Of a DNA stretch of 22,345 nt, positions 1 to 7,208 are shown piece by piece. Below the pieces are notes generated by a model. That model worked only from the letters and a program-made list of their open reading frames with translations, did no database searches and was not told the DNA's origin. Location of the stretch: positions 1-22,345 of the IMG/VR virus record IMGVR_UViG_3300044641_004693; one strand, 5' to 3'. The DNA comes from a virus. The first letter of the stretch is position 1; every line of letters starts with the position of its first letter. Made by a program: the position numbers and the translations under genes.

Positions 1-1132
1 GATACTGCTTGAGATCAAACATGTGTGGCAATAACACACGTTCCAGTTCACTTTGTAGGGCTCTTGCGCCGGTGCCAGATGTAATTGCACGGTCTACAAT
101 GGCCAAAATAGCCTGATCATCAAAGGCCAAATCTACTCCGTCCTGCTGAAACAACCAACGATACTGATCAATCAAGTTGTTTTTTGTTTCAATCAAGATA
201 CGCACAAGATCTGCTTTGTCCAGCTGCTGTAGGGCCACTGTAACTGGAAAGCGTCCAACAAATTCTGGAATCAAGCCAAATTTGACTAGATCGTCTGGGG
301 TGACTGTGCTGAGATCCACTGCGACATTTTTTGACTGCACATCTTTGCCAAATCCAATGCCACCGCCCACTGTACGTGCTTTGATAATTTTGTCCAGGCC
401 CACAAATGCACCACCTGCAATAAACAAGATATTGGTTGTATCAATTTCGACCATTTCACCCGATGGATGTTTGCGACCACCCGACACTGGCACACGACAT
501 ACAGTGCCTTCTACCATTTTTAGCAGGGCCTGTTGTACTCCTTCTCCCGACACGTCTCTGGTGATGCTGGCACTTTCACTCTTGCGTGATATCTTGTCAA
601 TTTCATCCACATATACAATACCACGCTGTGTCTTTTCCAAGCTGTTGCCGGAGTTGGCGTACAGTCTGGCAATAAGTGTTTCGACATCGTCGCCCACATA
701 ACCAGCTTCAGTGATACTGGTGGCATCAGCAATGGCAAATGGTACATCCAAGTACTTGGCAATGGTACGAGCCAGCATGGTTTTGCCGCAGCCACTGGGG
801 CCTACCATAAGGATATTGGCCTTGTTGATTTCGCGGTCGGGGTCTGAATTTGATATGCGTTTGTAGTGATTCACAATGGCCACTGCCAAGGTCATCTTGG
901 CTTGGATTTGCCCAACCACATATTGATCCAGGTATTGTTTTAGCTTCTTGGGATCTTGGCCATCTGCTTGTTGTTTTTGCACAGCATCAGCAGCATCATC
1001 GTTTTTCAGCAGGTCTTGGCAAAGATCCACACACTCGTTACAAATTGCCACTTCGTCACTGACTATCAACTTCTTTACTTCTTCTTTCTTCTTACCGCAA
1101 AAACTACACACATTCTTCAGTGTATCTGACAT
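1..1132 (-). CDS. clpX: ATP-dependent Clp protease ATP-binding subunit ClpX (C-terminus cut by window edge)
   Basis: AAA+ unfoldase that feeds substrates to the ClpP peptidase. I translated 377 codons from the ATG at 1132 with no stop; the reading frame runs off the window, and E. coli ClpX is about 424 aa, so little is missing. Visible in order: N-terminal zinc-binding domain (C9, C12, C31, C34); Walker A GPSGCGKT at 111-118; pore loop GYVG at 144-147; Walker B VYVDEID at 173-179; RKH-type loop at 220-222; IGF tripeptide at 259-261, the loop that docks on ClpP in characterised ClpX; arginine-finger segment IPEFVGRFP at 288-296; sensor-2-like GTGARAL at 353-359. All key motifs are intact, so it should be active and able to bind ClpP. 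Its ATG directly follows the TAG of the upstream gene (TAGATG), which suggests translational coupling. No clpP is seen here; the partner would be host ClpP or a phage gene elsewhere. Confidence 0.95.
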   Translation of the reverse strand, partial: MSDTLKNVCSFCGKKKEEVKKLIVSDEVAICNECVDLCQDLLKNDDAADAVQKQQADGQDPKKLKQYLDQYVVGQIQAKMTLAVAIVNHYKRISNSDPDREINKANILMVGPSGCGKTMLARTIAKYLDVPFAIADATSITEAGYVGDDVETLIARLYANSGNSLEKTQRGIVYVDEIDKISRKSESASITRDVSGEGVQQALLKMVEGTVCRVPVSGGRKHPSGEMVEIDTTNILFIAGGAFVGLDKIIKARTVGGGIGFGKDVQSKNVAVDLSTVTPDDLVKFGLIPEFVGRFPVTVALQQLDKADLVRILIETKNNLIDQYRWLFQQDGVDLAFDDQAILAIVDRAITSGTGARALQSELERVLLPHMFDLKQY

Positions 1133-2893
1133 CTATTGACCTTTTGGTTTTAGTTTCAATTCAATTTGTTCTTGCTCAGCAGGACTCAGTAGTTCAGGAT
1201 CGTACTCACCGGTCACTATCTTGTCCATGAGGTAATCAATATATGCTGTGTTGTAAGCATAACTGTCTGTGAGAGTTTTGTCAACTTCTATCCACTTGGT
1301 TCCGTTGTATTTGAACAACTTGCTAGGTATATATCCTGTGTGCAGGAACTGATAACCTTTTACAGCATTGTCTGGCAACACCTGGCCAAATGGTGTGTGC
1401 TCAGTTTCGGGTAGATACGTTTCCCAAGGCAGGTGATCGATTGTGCCTTGTGCCAGTAAGTGTCGCTGTTCTTTTAGGGTCTTGTCGGGATGGTCGGCTT
1501 TCCACTGACGCTTGGCTTCTTTGATAGCAGCAGTTTCTTCCGGAAGGTCGTCAAAGTCTTCTTCCAGAACAGGCTCAGTTTTTTTTTGATCCAGATTCTG
1601 TAGTGCTTCAAGCTGGGCTTTTCTTCGGCGTCTTACACGGTTTCTTGGTCGTCTGGGTACAGGCTCATATTTGACAGAGGTTCTGACAGGGTTAGGTGGG
1701 GTGGGTTCTGTAGTAGGGGTCGCAGGAGGCGGAGGTATAATACCACGTACCCAACTTCGGCTTTCTGTGGCAGCCAACAGCATCATAACTGCCAAGGGAT
1801 CAAACACAGCCACAATTAAAATAATGACCCAGCGCACTGCTTTTTCCAATATAGTCTGATCTGTGGTATCGTATATGAGTTCAGCAATATATTTAATGGG
1901 GCCAACTTCAACTTCCAACTTGCGGAACTCGGCCTGCAGTTCATATTTTTTCCGGGTTAGAGATTCTATTTCCGTCGTGGCAGCCTTGATTCGATCCTGT
2001 TGCTCGTTGACCAAAGTTTCGACTGACGCTGTGTCGCCTTTGCCCAGTTGATTACGCAAGCGATCAATAAGTCGGTTTGATTCTGTGACCTGTGCTTCTA
2101 CTGTGCGCCGTACTCGAGCGATTTCTTCTCTGGCAGATCGTATGGTGGGATTGTTATTGGCCTGTTCCAGTTTCTCTACAGCCGCATCACGTTCTCGAGC
2201 ACGAGCAGCTTGCCAGTTTCTTACTGCTGCCGCAGTGCCAGGCCCCCAGTTTCCATCAACTGCTGTGCCCACCAAGGCCTGTGCTTTGTCAATCGCTTTG
2301 GCATCGATAAACCCCTGTAACTGTTGGGATTGTTGATCTATCTTGGCAATCTGATCTTGGTATATTTTTGTCTGTGCGTCAATGATCTTGTTTTGTTCAT
2401 CGATTGCCGGCTGTACACGGGCTAAAGCAGCATCAATACGATCTTGTTCAGTTTTAATCTGGCTGTTGACGTTGGCATCAGCACCAGTGCCGGTAGTTTC
2501 TAGTGTTCGAGCACGTGATTCGGCCTTGGTTACTATGTCTGCTTGTCGGCCAAGTTCGGCTTCAATGCGTTGTAGTTGTGCAGCGTTTTCCTGTCCTTGA
2601 CCTACCTGTTCAATGTGTGCTTTACTGAGGAATCCAAATATGCCCATACTTGTAATAAACATCAGGATGACCACGCTGGGTATTAGATATAGCCGCATGG
2701 CCCACTTGACCCGGCTCCAGTATTCGTGTAGCCATACAGTAATGGTCAACTTGGCCACTTCTAATATGGTGCCCATGATCACGACTGGAATCACTGACGC
2801 AGCGAAAATGGCTGTGAGTCCAACAATGGAATAAAAAGCAGCCACAGCACTAAGGCAAAGGGCTACTACCAGCATGAGATAAGTTAGGAACAT
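1133..2893 (-). CDS. Membrane-anchored coiled-coil protein with a peptidoglycan-binding-like motif
   Basis: 586 aa, function unknown. Three hydrophobic segments lie near residues 5-30, 31-55 and 66-90. A long Gln/Glu/Arg/Ala-rich coiled-coil region (about 95-330) follows, then a fourth membrane segment at about 352-376. A Pro-rich linker (PPPPATPTTEPTPP, from about 387), a basic RRPRNRVRRRRK stretch and a charged C-terminal domain complete it. Inside the coiled coil, at about 204-230, AQALVGTAVDGNWGPGTAAA resembles one PG_binding_1 repeat (the dG.wGp.T.aAv..wQ pattern). If that motif binds cell wall, the coil between membrane segments 3 and 4 would face the periplasm. The ATG at 2893 lies 6 nt after the upstream stop with no clear Shine-Dalgarno; the stop abuts the clpX start. 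Roles in lysis, superinfection exclusion or membrane remodelling are guesses. Confidence 0.85.
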   Translation of the reverse strand: MFLTYLMLVVALCLSAVAAFYSIVGLTAIFAASVIPVVIMGTILEVAKLTITVWLHEYWSRVKWAMRLYLIPSVVILMFITSMGIFGFLSKAHIEQVGQGQENAAQLQRIEAELGRQADIVTKAESRARTLETTGTGADANVNSQIKTEQDRIDAALARVQPAIDEQNKIIDAQTKIYQDQIAKIDQQSQQLQGFIDAKAIDKAQALVGTAVDGNWGPGTAAAVRNWQAARARERDAAVEKLEQANNNPTIRSAREEIARVRRTVEAQVTESNRLIDRLRNQLGKGDTASVETLVNEQQDRIKAATTEIESLTRKKYELQAEFRKLEVEVGPIKYIAELIYDTTDQTILEKAVRWVIILIVAVFDPLAVMMLLAATESRSWVRGIIPPPPATPTTEPTPPNPVRTSVKYEPVPRRPRNRVRRRRKAQLEALQNLDQKKTEPVLEEDFDDLPEETAAIKEAKRQWKADHPDKTLKEQRHLLAQGTIDHLPWETYLPETEHTPFGQVLPDNAVKGYQFLHTGYIPSKLFKYNGTKWIEVDKTLTDSYAYNTAYIDYLMDKIVTGEYDPELLSPAEQEQIELKLKPKGQ

Positions 2894-2899
2894 AGTTGA

Positions 2900-3238
2900 T
2901 TATTTACCGCTAAAATGCTTGACTTCACTGGCCACTTCTATACTGTACTTGACCGATATCCAAGTGGCAAAGGCCGGATCTGGTACTTCAAACCAAATGT
3001 AGTCTGGCATGTTCACAAACATCCATTGTTGTATGGCCTGACTGAGATTTTTTGCTCGCTTCCATCTCTTTAAAACATTGCGTTTGGCCCGCCAGTTACG
3101 ACCATACAGTTGTCGACATTCTGATATTACCGCATACCACTGAGTGGGCCCGTGTATTTTGAACCAAAATCTGTGCAGTGGCGGGGTCGTTACTTTAAGT
3201 GGATCCAGTGACATCGACATATTATAAGAGGTCTCCAT
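2900..3238 (-). CDS. Hypothetical protein, 112 aa
   Basis: Not recognised. A basic, aromatic-rich soluble protein: a Trp/Arg/Lys-rich middle (NWRAKRNVLKRWKRAKNLSQ) and a C-terminal segment with IWFEVPDPAFATWIS. The composition would suit nucleic-acid binding, but no motif is diagnostic. It starts at ATG 3238, immediately after a TAA stop (TAAATG), and ends 6 nt before the 586-aa membrane protein, so it belongs to the same minus-strand operon that leads to clpX. A second in-frame ATG at codon 7 has GGAG upstream and could be the real start. Confidence 0.7.
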   Translation of the reverse strand: METSYNMSMSLDPLKVTTPPLHRFWFKIHGPTQWYAVISECRQLYGRNWRAKRNVLKRWKRAKNLSQAIQQWMFVNMPDYIWFEVPDPAFATWISVKYSIEVASEVKHFSGK

Positions 3239-3370
3239 TTAGATACATAGCTTCATGCTTTTCACCAGGACTGTTCCACTGAAGGCATACCCTTGTATAC
3301 CGTTAACAAAAACGGTGCAAGTTTTGTCGGGATCTCGAGCAGTCAGATTCCAAACTAGCTGGTGCCACAC
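3239..3370 (-). pseudogene. Possible lectin/LamG-like domain remnant, 43 codons from GTG
   Basis: The open frame starts at GTG 3370, right after a TAG, and ends with TAA adjoining the next ATG. The translation WHQLVWNLTARDPDKTC followed by TVFVNG and FSGTVLVKSMKL resembles the late strands of concanavalin-A/LamG-like domains (the WHH-...-lyVNG pattern). No intact N-terminal part exists: the same frame further upstream holds several stops. An overlapping 34-codon ATG frame lies at 3355-3459 and has no recognisable content. It is either the tail of a degraded virion lectin gene or a coincidence; there is no good Shine-Dalgarno. The rest of 3371-3474 shows only a TATACT box just downstream of the terminator stem. 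Confidence 0.3.
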
Positions 3371-3474
3371 CTAATAAACTCTACTCGTACTTGCCACGGT
3401 GTAAGTAGCAAACTACACCAATACGTTGATTTATTATGACTATACCCTGTCACTGCCATAGTAGTATAACACAA

Positions 3475-3498
3475 AAAAGCCACTGCAAAGTGGCTTTT
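3475..3498 (-). terminator. Rho-independent terminator after the ligase unit
   Basis: A perfect 10-bp stem (AAAAGCCACT / AGTGGCTTTT) closed by a four-base loop (GCAA on the plus strand, TTGC on the minus strand). On the minus strand the stem runs into a T tract (GGCTTTTTTG). It lies about 36 nt after the stop of the 30-aa peptide gene and probably ends the ligase transcript. The plus-strand side also ends in TTTT, so it may work in both directions. Confidence 0.8.
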
Positions 3499-3533
3499 GG
3501 CTAAGTTGTTTTCTTCTTGATCTTGGCTATTTT

Positions 3534-3626
3534 TTATTCCTTAGTTAAATCAATAACTGCACAGACAACAAGACCGACACATACAATCATTACAACAGTA
3601 AATATAATATCAACGACTATACTCAT
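3534..3626 (-). CDS. Small membrane peptide, 30 aa
   Basis: Encodes a peptide beginning MSIVVDIIFTVVMIVCVGLV and ending AVIDLTKE: one continuous hydrophobic helix with a short charged tail, consistent with a single-pass inner-membrane peptide. Its ATG overlaps the ligase TGA (ATGA), and the ligase end supplies a strong Shine-Dalgarno (CGGAGAGAAAGA), so it is probably translationally coupled. Twelve consecutive mostly Val/Ile/Leu/Cys residues after a clean start codon and a terminator just downstream argue that it is real. Function unknown. Confidence 0.6.
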   Translation of the reverse strand: MSIVVDIIFTVVMIVCVGLVVCAVIDLTKE

Positions 3627-5014
3627 TCTTTCTCTCCGGTTAAGGCATCACGAAAGCGTTCGAAGCGAGGGAAACGCAAGCTATAGGTTCCGTCTTGGTT
3701 TTGTGTCACCGCATCAGCTTTGACTTCAACCACTCGACCAAGTAACTGATCACGATCTGCCCAGAAACTATCGCGATCACTATCAGTGAGCCCACTGCCA
3801 ACATTAACATTAATACGTCTATCATTGTCTACTCCTTCACATATTATAGCACCTAACCTGCCGGTATTGCGACCAGTGCCTTCTTCGAATCCCACAATGT
3901 TTAGATCCACAGTGATTACCGGCTTCCACTTCATCCAGAAGCTGCTACGTCTGCACTCATAAGGTGCGTCCTGGGTCTTGATCATAATGCCTTCGAAGCC
4001 GTCGGCAACAGCATCTTCTGCATAGCGACGCATGACATCGTGCCCTTGGGCAGTATCCAAGTCCACTTCAATACCGGGAGTGATCTGTACATCCGGTGCC
4101 AGTGTCGAATCATCTACTGAATTGAACATATCGTGTAAGGTACGAATGCGTTTATACTGCTGTGCATTACAGTGTCCTTCAAAAAATGCAGATTTGGGCA
4201 TGACATCAAACACAAAGTACTTACTGTCCTTGGCATTGACATTGGTCTTGCGTTGTGCCTGTTTCATCAAGGCTTGAAAACTTTCACCTATGATTTCGCC
4301 ATCCAACACAAAGTCTGTATACTGTCCAAATGCCGCAATGCTGAGTTCACGTGCTATTGATCCCAACTGTTCTTCGATATGAGGAAAGTTAGTGAACGGC
4401 TTACCATTGCGGCTAAACAGGTTGACACCGCCTTCCTTATAACAGACAGCAATCACACGCACACCATCCAGTTTGACTTCCAAGCGTTTGCAACCTCGAA
4501 GTTTGGCTGGATGGTCGTTGCTATCCTGTGCCAGCTGACAAGTAAAGACGGGGATTACCCAGTCGGTGTTTTTCAGCACTTTGTTGAGTGTCTTGTCTGA
4601 AATGCCACAGCGCAGGTCTTTGATCAACACACGGCGACACAAGTTGTTCCACTCCAAGGAATCAAACTGTAGACTAAGATCTGCAATAGCGTCTCTAGCA
4701 CGATGTCCTGTTATGCTACGAGTACGCAAGGCCTCTAACAGGGCCCAGAACTGTACCCACGGGTTGGGTCGGTCCTCGAGATCTTCTGTCTCAGGAACTT
4801 GCCGTACGTTATAAACAAAAAAAGGATTGTAAGCCAGGTAGCAGTTGTAAAGGAAACATTGTGCATTGGCACTGCCCAATTGAGCAGCCATCAGGGCCTT
4901 TTCAATTACCGATTCCTTGTGTAAACGGCTATCGCTAGACTCTAAATCTCTGATCCAATCAGCTGCCAATCGTAGTCCATTAAATTTTTCATTGTCTGTA
5001 AGGTTGTTTGACAT
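3623..5014 (-). CDS. ATP-dependent DNA ligase (T4 gp30-type)
   Basis: 463 aa. Seals nicks in replicating or recombining phage DNA through a lysyl-AMP intermediate. Nucleotidyltransferase motifs are clear: motif I KLDGVR at 181-186 with adenylated Lys181; motif III FVLDGEIIG at 235-243; motif IV DGFEGIMIK at 338-346; motif V WMKWKP at 360-365. An N-terminal helical region of about 170 residues and a C-terminal OB-fold-like part (about 368-463, GRLGAIICEG ... GRVVEVKADA) complete the family layout; T4 ligase is 487 aa. The start is ATG 5014. A sigma70-like promoter lies just upstream at 5045-5073, suggesting early expression. The stop overlaps the start of a 30-aa membrane peptide gene. Confidence 0.95.
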   Translation of the reverse strand: MSNNLTDNEKFNGLRLAADWIRDLESSDSRLHKESVIEKALMAAQLGSANAQCFLYNCYLAYNPFFVYNVRQVPETEDLEDRPNPWVQFWALLEALRTRSITGHRARDAIADLSLQFDSLEWNNLCRRVLIKDLRCGISDKTLNKVLKNTDWVIPVFTCQLAQDSNDHPAKLRGCKRLEVKLDGVRVIAVCYKEGGVNLFSRNGKPFTNFPHIEEQLGSIARELSIAAFGQYTDFVLDGEIIGESFQALMKQAQRKTNVNAKDSKYFVFDVMPKSAFFEGHCNAQQYKRIRTLHDMFNSVDDSTLAPDVQITPGIEVDLDTAQGHDVMRRYAEDAVADGFEGIMIKTQDAPYECRRSSFWMKWKPVITVDLNIVGFEEGTGRNTGRLGAIICEGVDNDRRINVNVGSGLTDSDRDSFWADRDQLLGRVVEVKADAVTQNQDGTYSLRFPRFERFRDALTGEKE

Positions 5015-5044
5015 TTATTTAAGTCCAAATGTTTAGTATAATGT

Positions 5045-5073
5045 ATTATACACAAGACCGTGTTTTTGGTCAA
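5045..5073 (-). promoter_or_regulatory. Sigma70-type early promoter of the ligase gene
   Basis: TTGACC (5068-5073) and TATAAT (5045-5050), separated by exactly 17 bp, read toward the ligase on the minus strand. The -35 box overlaps the late-type octamer of the divergent plus-strand gene at 5072-5079. Confidence 0.8.
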
Positions 5074-5079
5074 TAAATA
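5072..5079 (+). promoter_or_regulatory. T4-type late promoter octamer AATAAATA
   Basis: AATAAATA followed by CTGTATG. In T4, late transcription starts 6 nt after the last A of TATAAATA; here that is 5084-5085, the start codon itself. It is either a leaderless late promoter for the 317-aa gene or a chance match. Confidence 0.4.
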
Positions 5080-5083
5080 CTGT

Positions 5084-6037
5084 ATGACTCAATACTCCTA
5101 CGCAGATTACACACCCTTATACGATACCTTTTTTGCCGGCGCCATTGCCAGTTATGCTCCTCGCACCATTGATACTGCAGGAATGGGAACCAATGATCGT
5201 TGCCAAACCTGGGCAATGACCTTCCGTGTAGGATCAGATTGGGTCACTGAACCCACACGCATGTACCAAGGTTGTTTTCGCATGTACCAGAACTTTGATC
5301 AGGCTGGTACATTGATCCAGTTAAACCAAGGTGCTTGGGAACACAAGGGCAAAATAAACTTTGGGTATACATCTGATTATTTCCTAGGTATACAGTTTAC
5401 GCCCGAAGAGTTTGCGCCTTATCGCAACCGTTGGCTGGGCCTGGTGTCTGCTACCAGCGACAACAGAGCTGACTTCGAGCAATGGTATTCGGGAGATCGA
5501 ATCAAAAACAACTACTTTGTGCGAAATGTCTTGGTAGATTTAGAAACAAAAAAGATTATAAAAAAATCTGATCGCAGTGCTCATAACATAAAAGATGCTA
5601 TTGATTTTACTCAACCTTGGCAAGTGGCCAACAACACACAAACAGCCAGCACAGGTGAATACTACAATTCCAACTTCTTGCTGTTGGGTGCAAGAAATCA
5701 CAACGAAGAGATTGACGACATAAAATTCACTGCCGGGCAAACTCAATACCAATGTTTGAGTACATGGTGTGCTATGGGTTCTGCATTGGATCCCATGTAT
5801 CACTGGTCTTCCTTGACTGGAGCTGGCCTAGTCCATACAGTCGAATCAGTACGAGCTTGGCAGATACATCAATTTCCTGATACTGGACGTTGGGTAGATG
5901 ACACCTTTATGGGAAACACCAGATATGTTCCGTCCTTGGAAGAATCACCCACTACTAGGTGGCCATCTGACTTGGGATGGACCATCTTTAGTAGAAAGAG
6001 ATCTGACCTGGCCCAGTCCGTTTACCAGACTTACTAA
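5084..6037 (+). CDS. Hypothetical protein, 317 aa
   Basis: Not recognised. One of only two plus-strand genes. I prefer ATG 5084 over an upstream GTG because the protein then begins MTQYSYADYTPLYDTFFAGA and the GTG codons lie in the promoter region. It is a soluble protein rich in Tyr, Trp, Asn and Asp (for example RCQTWAMTFRVGSDWV, CFRMYQNF, RWPSDLGWTIF), with no signal peptide or membrane segment. The composition and the late-type octamer at its start would suit a virion protein, but no motif supports that. There is no Shine-Dalgarno before the ATG. Its stop overlaps the end of a convergent 35-aa gene by 3 nt. Confidence 0.8.
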   Translation: MTQYSYADYTPLYDTFFAGAIASYAPRTIDTAGMGTNDRCQTWAMTFRVGSDWVTEPTRMYQGCFRMYQNFDQAGTLIQLNQGAWEHKGKINFGYTSDYFLGIQFTPEEFAPYRNRWLGLVSATSDNRADFEQWYSGDRIKNNYFVRNVLVDLETKKIIKKSDRSAHNIKDAIDFTQPWQVANNTQTASTGEYYNSNFLLLGARNHNEEIDDIKFTAGQTQYQCLSTWCAMGSALDPMYHWSSLTGAGLVHTVESVRAWQIHQFPDTGRWVDDTFMGNTRYVPSLEESPTTRWPSDLGWTIFSRKRSDLAQSVYQTY

Positions 6038-6141
6038 ATCAATTCAATCAAGATCATGACGGCTGCAAATGCCACCAGTCCCAGGAATGTGCCAACAGCC
6101 CAGGCCAACACAGTCAATACAAAACGACCAATAGCGTTCAT
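6034..6141 (-). CDS. Small membrane protein, 35 aa
   Basis: Translation MNAIGRFVLTVLAWAVGTFL followed by GLVAFAAVMILIELI: one or two closely spaced hydrophobic helices, and almost nothing else. The ATG overlaps the TAA of the upstream 59-aa gene (TAATG), and the upstream gene ends in a Shine-Dalgarno-like GGAGATACGA. It converges with, and overlaps by 3 nt, the plus-strand 317-aa gene. Function unknown; the hydrophobic character and coupled start support it being real. Confidence 0.6.
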   Translation of the reverse strand: MNAIGRFVLTVLAWAVGTFLGLVAFAAVMILIELI

Positions 6142-6320
6142 TATCGTATCTCCATGACTTGTTCGTAATGTGGATCAAGTGAGCCAGAGTAAGCACCGGA
6201 CATTTTGACGGATTTGGGTATTTTTTTACACTTGCAAAACCAACCTACAAATTCGTCGTAGTAGCCTTCGAACCGGAAAGGTGTTAGTTCAGTCTTGCAA
6301 TGTGGGCATACGGGTTTCAT
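6141..6320 (-). CDS. Zinc-ribbon-like small protein, 59 aa
   Basis: Begins MKPVCPHCKTELTPFRFEGY and has a CPHC knuckle (C5, C8) and a second CKC cluster (C29, C31), which could bind one zinc ion, though the second pair is one residue shorter than the usual CxxC. Good Shine-Dalgarno AAGGAATCAAA before ATG 6320. It lies 9 nt after the lipoprotein stop and overlaps the next gene by TAATG. Function unknown; small zinc-ribbon proteins are common in early regions of T4-like phages. Confidence 0.65.
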   Translation of the reverse strand: MKPVCPHCKTELTPFRFEGYYDEFVGWFCKCKKIPKSVKMSGAYSGSLDPHYEQVMEIR

Positions 6321-6329
6321 TTTGATTCC

Positions 6330-6605
6330 TTAAAATCGAGAGCAAGTTATGTATGATCCGGACTGATGGCAAGTAGTTGTTTTAGGTCCATAAGATTCAT
6401 ATTGATATGATACTTGTGGTGCAGAAGCACGGTTGATCATATACTGTTCAAATGCCGTTCGTTTGGTTTGATTATTGATACAGCCTAGATACATATCAGA
6501 TCCAGGTTTGAATCCGGCTTTTTGACAGTCCGTTGAGGCTTGCTGGAAACTACTAGCGCATCCGCTTAATAACAAAATCACTGCCGCTAAGATGATCTTT
6601 TTCAT
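6330..6605 (-). CDS. Small lipoprotein, 91 aa
   Basis: The start chosen is ATG 6605, with GGAG six nt upstream, giving MKKIILAAVILLLSGCASSF: a classic lipoprotein signal peptide with lipobox LSGC, so Cys16 should be lipidated after cleavage. A longer frame upstream exists but would bury the signal. The mature part is about 76 residues with Cys at several places (C24, C42, C80, C88 approximately) that could form disulfides in the periplasm. In phages such lipoproteins may act as outer spanins or superinfection-exclusion factors; neither is shown here, and no holin/endolysin neighbour is visible. It follows the 93-aa gene by 1 nt. Confidence 0.8.
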   Translation of the reverse strand: MKKIILAAVILLLSGCASSFQQASTDCQKAGFKPGSDMYLGCINNQTKRTAFEQYMINRASAPQVSYQYESYGPKTTTCHQSGSYITCSRF

Positions 6606-6606
6606 A

Positions 6607-6888
6607 TTATCTCCGATCTGGAAAGTATTCAAACAGTACAAACTTGGCACGGTTCAACAGTTGACGCTGGTCTTCCAACAGGTTAGCAAGAGTGTCGCCG
6701 TCATACGGGCCATAGCTGACCATCTCTTGTGCATCGCTCAACATACTGGCCGCAACCATTGCGGGACCAGAGAACTTAAAAGTAGAGCTGGACTCCACTG
6801 CTTCACGCATGCCCGCTTCGGTCACTCCAAACATACGCACTTGGTTTTTTTCTTGCTCAGTTAGAGCTTGGTAAGTTGCTGTAGTCAT
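6607..6888 (-). CDS. Hypothetical protein, 93 aa
   Basis: Not recognised. The start MTTATYQALTEQEKNQVRMF at ATG 6888 is chosen because a Shine-Dalgarno (CAGGAGCAGAAA) precedes it and the longer frame would read through the promoter. The protein is acidic and probably helical, ending in RQLLNRAKFVLFEYFPDRR. It is first in the unit that continues into the lipoprotein, zinc-ribbon and 35-aa membrane genes, driven by its own early promoter at 6919-6947. Confidence 0.75.
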   Translation of the reverse strand: MTTATYQALTEQEKNQVRMFGVTEAGMREAVESSSTFKFSGPAMVAASMLSDAQEMVSYGPYDGDTLANLLEDQRQLLNRAKFVLFEYFPDRR

Positions 6889-6895
6889 TTTCTGC

Positions 6896-6977
6896 TCCTG
6901 TTTGTTCACTGTATATACATTATAGTGGATCTGGGATTTCTGGTCTACCGTTTTCTGAGTGTTGCCTAAATACAACA
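6896..6977 (-). repeat. Early promoter/stem-loop module, copy 1 (diverged)
   Basis: Upstream to downstream on the minus strand: a TGTTG/CAACA stem with 8-nt loop (6960-6977), a -35/-10 pair (6919-6947), and a leader resembling the two more conserved copies at 7450 and 7892 (TTTGT...CACTG...ACAGTGAACAAACAGGA). Confidence 0.7.
6919..6947 (-). promoter_or_regulatory. Sigma70-type early promoter, module copy 1
   Basis: TAGACC (6942-6947), 17-bp spacer, TATAAT (6919-6924), reading toward the 93-aa gene. The -35 differs from the TTGACC of its sister promoters by one base. Confidence 0.75.
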
Positions 6978-6978
6978 G

Positions 6979-7200
6979 TTAAATCAAGTGCCTATGTAGC
7001 AATCCTACCACATAAATCACCAATAATCCGGCGTTGATCACTACCAAACTCAACTCACGGATACGGATGGCCCAAATCAGGTACAAGGTACTTCCTACAT
7101 TTAACAGGTAAATGTTGAGTGGATCCATTTGTAGGCTTGTGGTCAGGGCACCGGCTAAGGTAAGAAAGCAGGCGGTCCACTTTAAGATATTATTCAGCAT
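6979..7200 (-). CDS. Small integral membrane protein, 73 aa
   Basis: Three hydrophobic helices fill the protein: about 5-24, 28-46 and 50-70, with a central Pro-Leu-Asn-Ile-Tyr (PLNIYLLNVGSTLYLIWAIR) followed by IRELSLVVINAGLLVIY. Short three-helix proteins of this type resemble half-transporters (SemiSWEET/PnuC-like), but that is only a topological similarity. Good Shine-Dalgarno AAGGAACCCG before ATG 7200, which overlaps the stop of the upstream 77-aa gene (CTAAGGA). It is followed directly by the stem-loop of module copy 1. Confidence 0.75.
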   Translation of the reverse strand: MLNNILKWTACFLTLAGALTTSLQMDPLNIYLLNVGSTLYLIWAIRIRELSLVVINAGLLVIYVVGLLHRHLI

Positions 7201-7208
7201 CGGGTTCC

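Noticed and set aside
177-1062. Plus-strand and short minus-strand open frames across the first kilobase
   Set aside because: They are shadows of clpX: the minus-strand frame read from ATG 1132 gives a complete set of ClpX motifs.
1-1132. Contig being bacterial because of ClpX
   Set aside because: The adjacent genes are phage-like throughout (T4-type ligase, PAAR, fibre, late promoters), and the operon fuses ClpX to a phage-style membrane gene.
3301-3380. A possible tRNA (GGTG/CACC ends and a T-arm-like stretch)
   Set aside because: No GTTCRANNC T-loop, no anticodon stem of five pairs, and no CCA-compatible acceptor stem could be drawn on either strand.
5540-5803. 87-aa minus-strand frame
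   Set aside because: It is antisense to the 317-aa plus-strand gene, with no Shine-Dalgarno and an unlikely composition.
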